A stretch of DNA of 8,132 nt from contig JAPOYW010000280.1 of the NCBI GenBank assembly GCA_026706425.1, positions 1 through 8,132 on the forward strand. Direction: 5' to 3'. The translations under genes were made by a program, and so were the position numbers. Positions 7,308 to 8,132 of the stretch are shown here, in pieces. Under the pieces are notes generated by a model, which was not told where the DNA came from, did no database searches, and worked only from the letters and a program-made list of their open reading frames with translations. Source of the DNA: Gammaproteobacteria bacterium. Lineage in GTDB: Bacteria > Pseudomonadota > Gammaproteobacteria > Pseudomonadales > Azotimanducaceae. Every line of letters begins with the position of its first letter. Position 1 is the stretch's first letter.

Positions 7308-7365
7308 ATTCTACCTGCGCTCGACGGCACATGGCGGCCATGTCGCATCGGTCAGTCCACTGACC
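7308..7365 (-). promoter_or_regulatory. Two adjacent palindromes and a -10-like site before the amidohydrolase
   Basis: Two near-perfect palindromes lie side by side: ACATGGC-G-GCCATGT (7329-7343) and GGTCAGT-CC-ACTGACC (7350-7365), six bases apart. The second covers the vapC stop codon (7354-7352). A -10-like TAGAAT sits at 7313-7308, 26 bases from the amidohydrolase ATG. The matching -35 position (about 7336-7331) has no TTGACA likeness and falls inside the first palindrome. This arrangement suits a regulator-dependent promoter. Alternatively the palindromes could be hairpins ending the vapBC transcript, but no T-run follows them. The repeats are seen; the function is inferred. Confidence 0.4.
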
Positions 7366-7750
7366 AGTCCTCGCAACGAAGGTCTTCGACGCGTTGGAAC
7401 TCCCGGGTGTTTGCGGTCACCAAGACCAACCCGCGCGAACACGCCTGCCCGGCGATCAAGAGATCATAGGGGCCGATGGGTTGCCCCAAGGTTTCAAGTC
7501 GCGCGCGTATCTCGCCGGCCATGCGTGCATCCCCACCGTCAAAGGGAACCAGTTCGAACCCCATTTGATCGAGCAAGGCCACATTTCGCTTCGTTCGTTC
7601 GCTCTTGTACGCGCCGTAGTAGAGTTCATAGGCTACGGGAGCGGGTAGCCCTATCTCGGCGGGAGTGCGGCGCCGGACCCTCTTCGCCAAGGTTGGCGAT
7701 GTACCGTTCAAAAGGGCAATGCAGGCATTTGTACCGAGAAGGTACTGCAT
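7352..7750 (-). CDS. vapC: VapC-family PIN-domain toxin with substituted active-site Asp
   Basis: This is a type II toxin of the PIN-domain ribonuclease family, 132 residues, the normal length. In active relatives it cleaves specific RNAs such as initiator tRNA using Mg ions held by three or four acidic residues. It opens MQYLLGTNACIALLNG, where relatives read LLDTNxCI: the first metal ligand, Asp6, is Gly here (codon GGT, one transition from GAT). The other ligand positions look normal: Glu42 in AYELYYGA, Asp96 in GPYDLLIA, and the VTANTREF region (111-118). The C-terminus CEDWSVD is typical. The ATG overlaps the vapB stop as TGATG, giving a coupled operon order of antitoxin then toxin. Loss of Asp6 should abolish or greatly reduce RNase activity, so it may be a dead toxin that still forms the VapBC complex used in autoregulation. 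Family call firm; inactivity inferred. Confidence 0.94.
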   Translation of the reverse strand: MQYLLGTNACIALLNGTSPTLAKRVRRRTPAEIGLPAPVAYELYYGAYKSERTKRNVALLDQMGFELVPFDGGDARMAGEIRARLETLGQPIGPYDLLIAGQACSRGLVLVTANTREFQRVEDLRCEDWSVD

Positions 7751-7998
7751 CAGTCGAACATGCCATCGACCTCCGAGCTTCGGGGGAGGCGGGGTTGTTG
7801 CCGTCCCTCTACAAAGAAGTCCTCGGAGAACTTCCCAGCGATTGCGTCAAGCCAGGCCCAATCCGAAGCCATCGGCTCAAGGACGACCGCAGCGCCTTGT
7901 TTGCGGATCCGCACCTCGTCACCCTCCATTCTGAAATCCTTCGGAAGACGCACTGCTTGCGAACGACCCGACCAGAATAGTTTCGCTGTTCTAGCCAC
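7750..7998 (-). CDS. vapB: VapB-family antitoxin (AbrB/MazE-like DNA-binding domain)
   Basis: This 82-residue antitoxin neutralises VapC and represses its own operon. Residues 1-42 hold the swapped-hairpin AbrB/SpoVT-like DNA-binding domain, recognised from AKLFWSGRSQAVRLPKDFR followed by EGDEVRIRKQG and VVLEP. The C-terminal part, about 45-82 (DWAWLDAIAGKFSEDFF, then SSEVDGMFD), matches the toxin-binding arm of close relatives. The start is GTG at 7998, supported because homologous proteins begin at this point (RTAKLFW); the Shine-Dalgarno is poor and the predicted leader is short, about 25 bases. It overlaps vapC by one base. The gene appears intact, unlike its partner toxin. Confidence 0.93.
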   Translation of the reverse strand: MARTAKLFWSGRSQAVRLPKDFRMEGDEVRIRKQGAAVVLEPMASDWAWLDAIAGKFSEDFFVEGRQQPRLPRSSEVDGMFD

Positions 7999-8011
7999 CC
8001 TTGCGACCCAA

Positions 8012-8058
8012 GCTGTAATACAGCACTGCTATATACCACAGGCTCGGTCCTCATCCAA
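8012..8058 (-). promoter_or_regulatory. Putative vapBC promoter with palindromic operator
   Basis: A sigma-70-like promoter can be drawn: TTGGAT (8058-8053), a 17-base spacer, then TATATA (8035-8030) preceded by TGG, which makes an extended -10. Transcription would begin near 8023, inside the perfect palindrome GCTGTA-A-TACAGC (8012-8024). A palindrome on the start site suits repression by VapB or the VapBC complex, as known for this family. The -35 match is only moderate. Confidence 0.5.
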
Positions 8059-8071
8059 CCTGAGCCGAAAT

Positions 8072-8087
8072 CCACGGAGTCCCGTGG
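8072..8087. repeat. Small GC-rich hairpin upstream of vapBC
   Basis: CCACGG, AGTC and CCGTGG form a perfect 6-base-pair stem with a four-base loop, extendable by one wobble and one A-T pair. On the minus strand ATTTCGG follows it, so it could be a weak terminator for a minus-strand gene lying beyond the window edge. The remainder of 8059-8132 holds no gene I can support. Confidence 0.3.
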
Positions 8088-8132
8088 GTACCCAGGCAAA
8101 CCAGCCAAACTGGGCGCACGATAAGTCCTTGG

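Noticed and set aside
8012..8024. LexA/SOS box
   Set aside because: CTGT and ACAG are only three bases apart, not eight, so it does not fit the E. coli-type LexA site.

Overview
The window is GC-rich DNA from what looks like a Gram-negative proteobacterium, possibly an uncultured gamma- or alphaproteobacterium. The clues are a Pol II-type family B DNA polymerase with a clamp-binding tail, frequent GTG starts and good Shine-Dalgarno sites. No lineage can be fixed from sequence alone. Every gene I can support lies on the minus strand, so transcription runs from high to low coordinates. Coding is nearly continuous; no gap exceeds about 135 bases.

Layout in transcription order: (1) 8132-7352, a vapBC toxin-antitoxin operon with a plausible promoter and a palindromic operator; the VapC toxin lacks its first metal-binding Asp (Gly instead). 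(2) 7351-6116, a short gap with two adjacent palindromes, then an amidohydrolase-2 family enzyme. (3) 6113-4497, a HipA-like kinase gene broken by a one-base frameshift at a G5 tract, overlapping by ATGA an unrecognised 277-residue partner gene; base composition here looks less GC-rich than in the flanks. (4) 4496-3594, a small gap with short repeats, then a classical short-chain dehydrogenase/reductase (SDR). (5) 3572-1224, a full-length DNA polymerase II (polB) only 21 bases behind the SDR. (6) About 1222-605, a trypsin-like serine protease remnant that keeps the catalytic Asp and Ser but has lost the part carrying His; its open frame begins right at the end of polB. (7) 608-1, a second SDR, cut by the window edge, that overlaps the protease by ATGA and whose Shine-Dalgarno sequence lies in a hairpin.

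The amidohydrolase and two SDRs look like metabolic (perhaps catabolic) genes, with accessory material placed among them. A repeated theme is damage to the effector component: toxin VapC lost a catalytic residue, the kinase is frameshifted and the protease is truncated, while the adjoining partner or antitoxin genes remain open. The most promising poorly described element is the kinase plus 277-residue protein module at 4497-6113. No CRISPR array, insertion sequence, tRNA or rRNA gene was seen.
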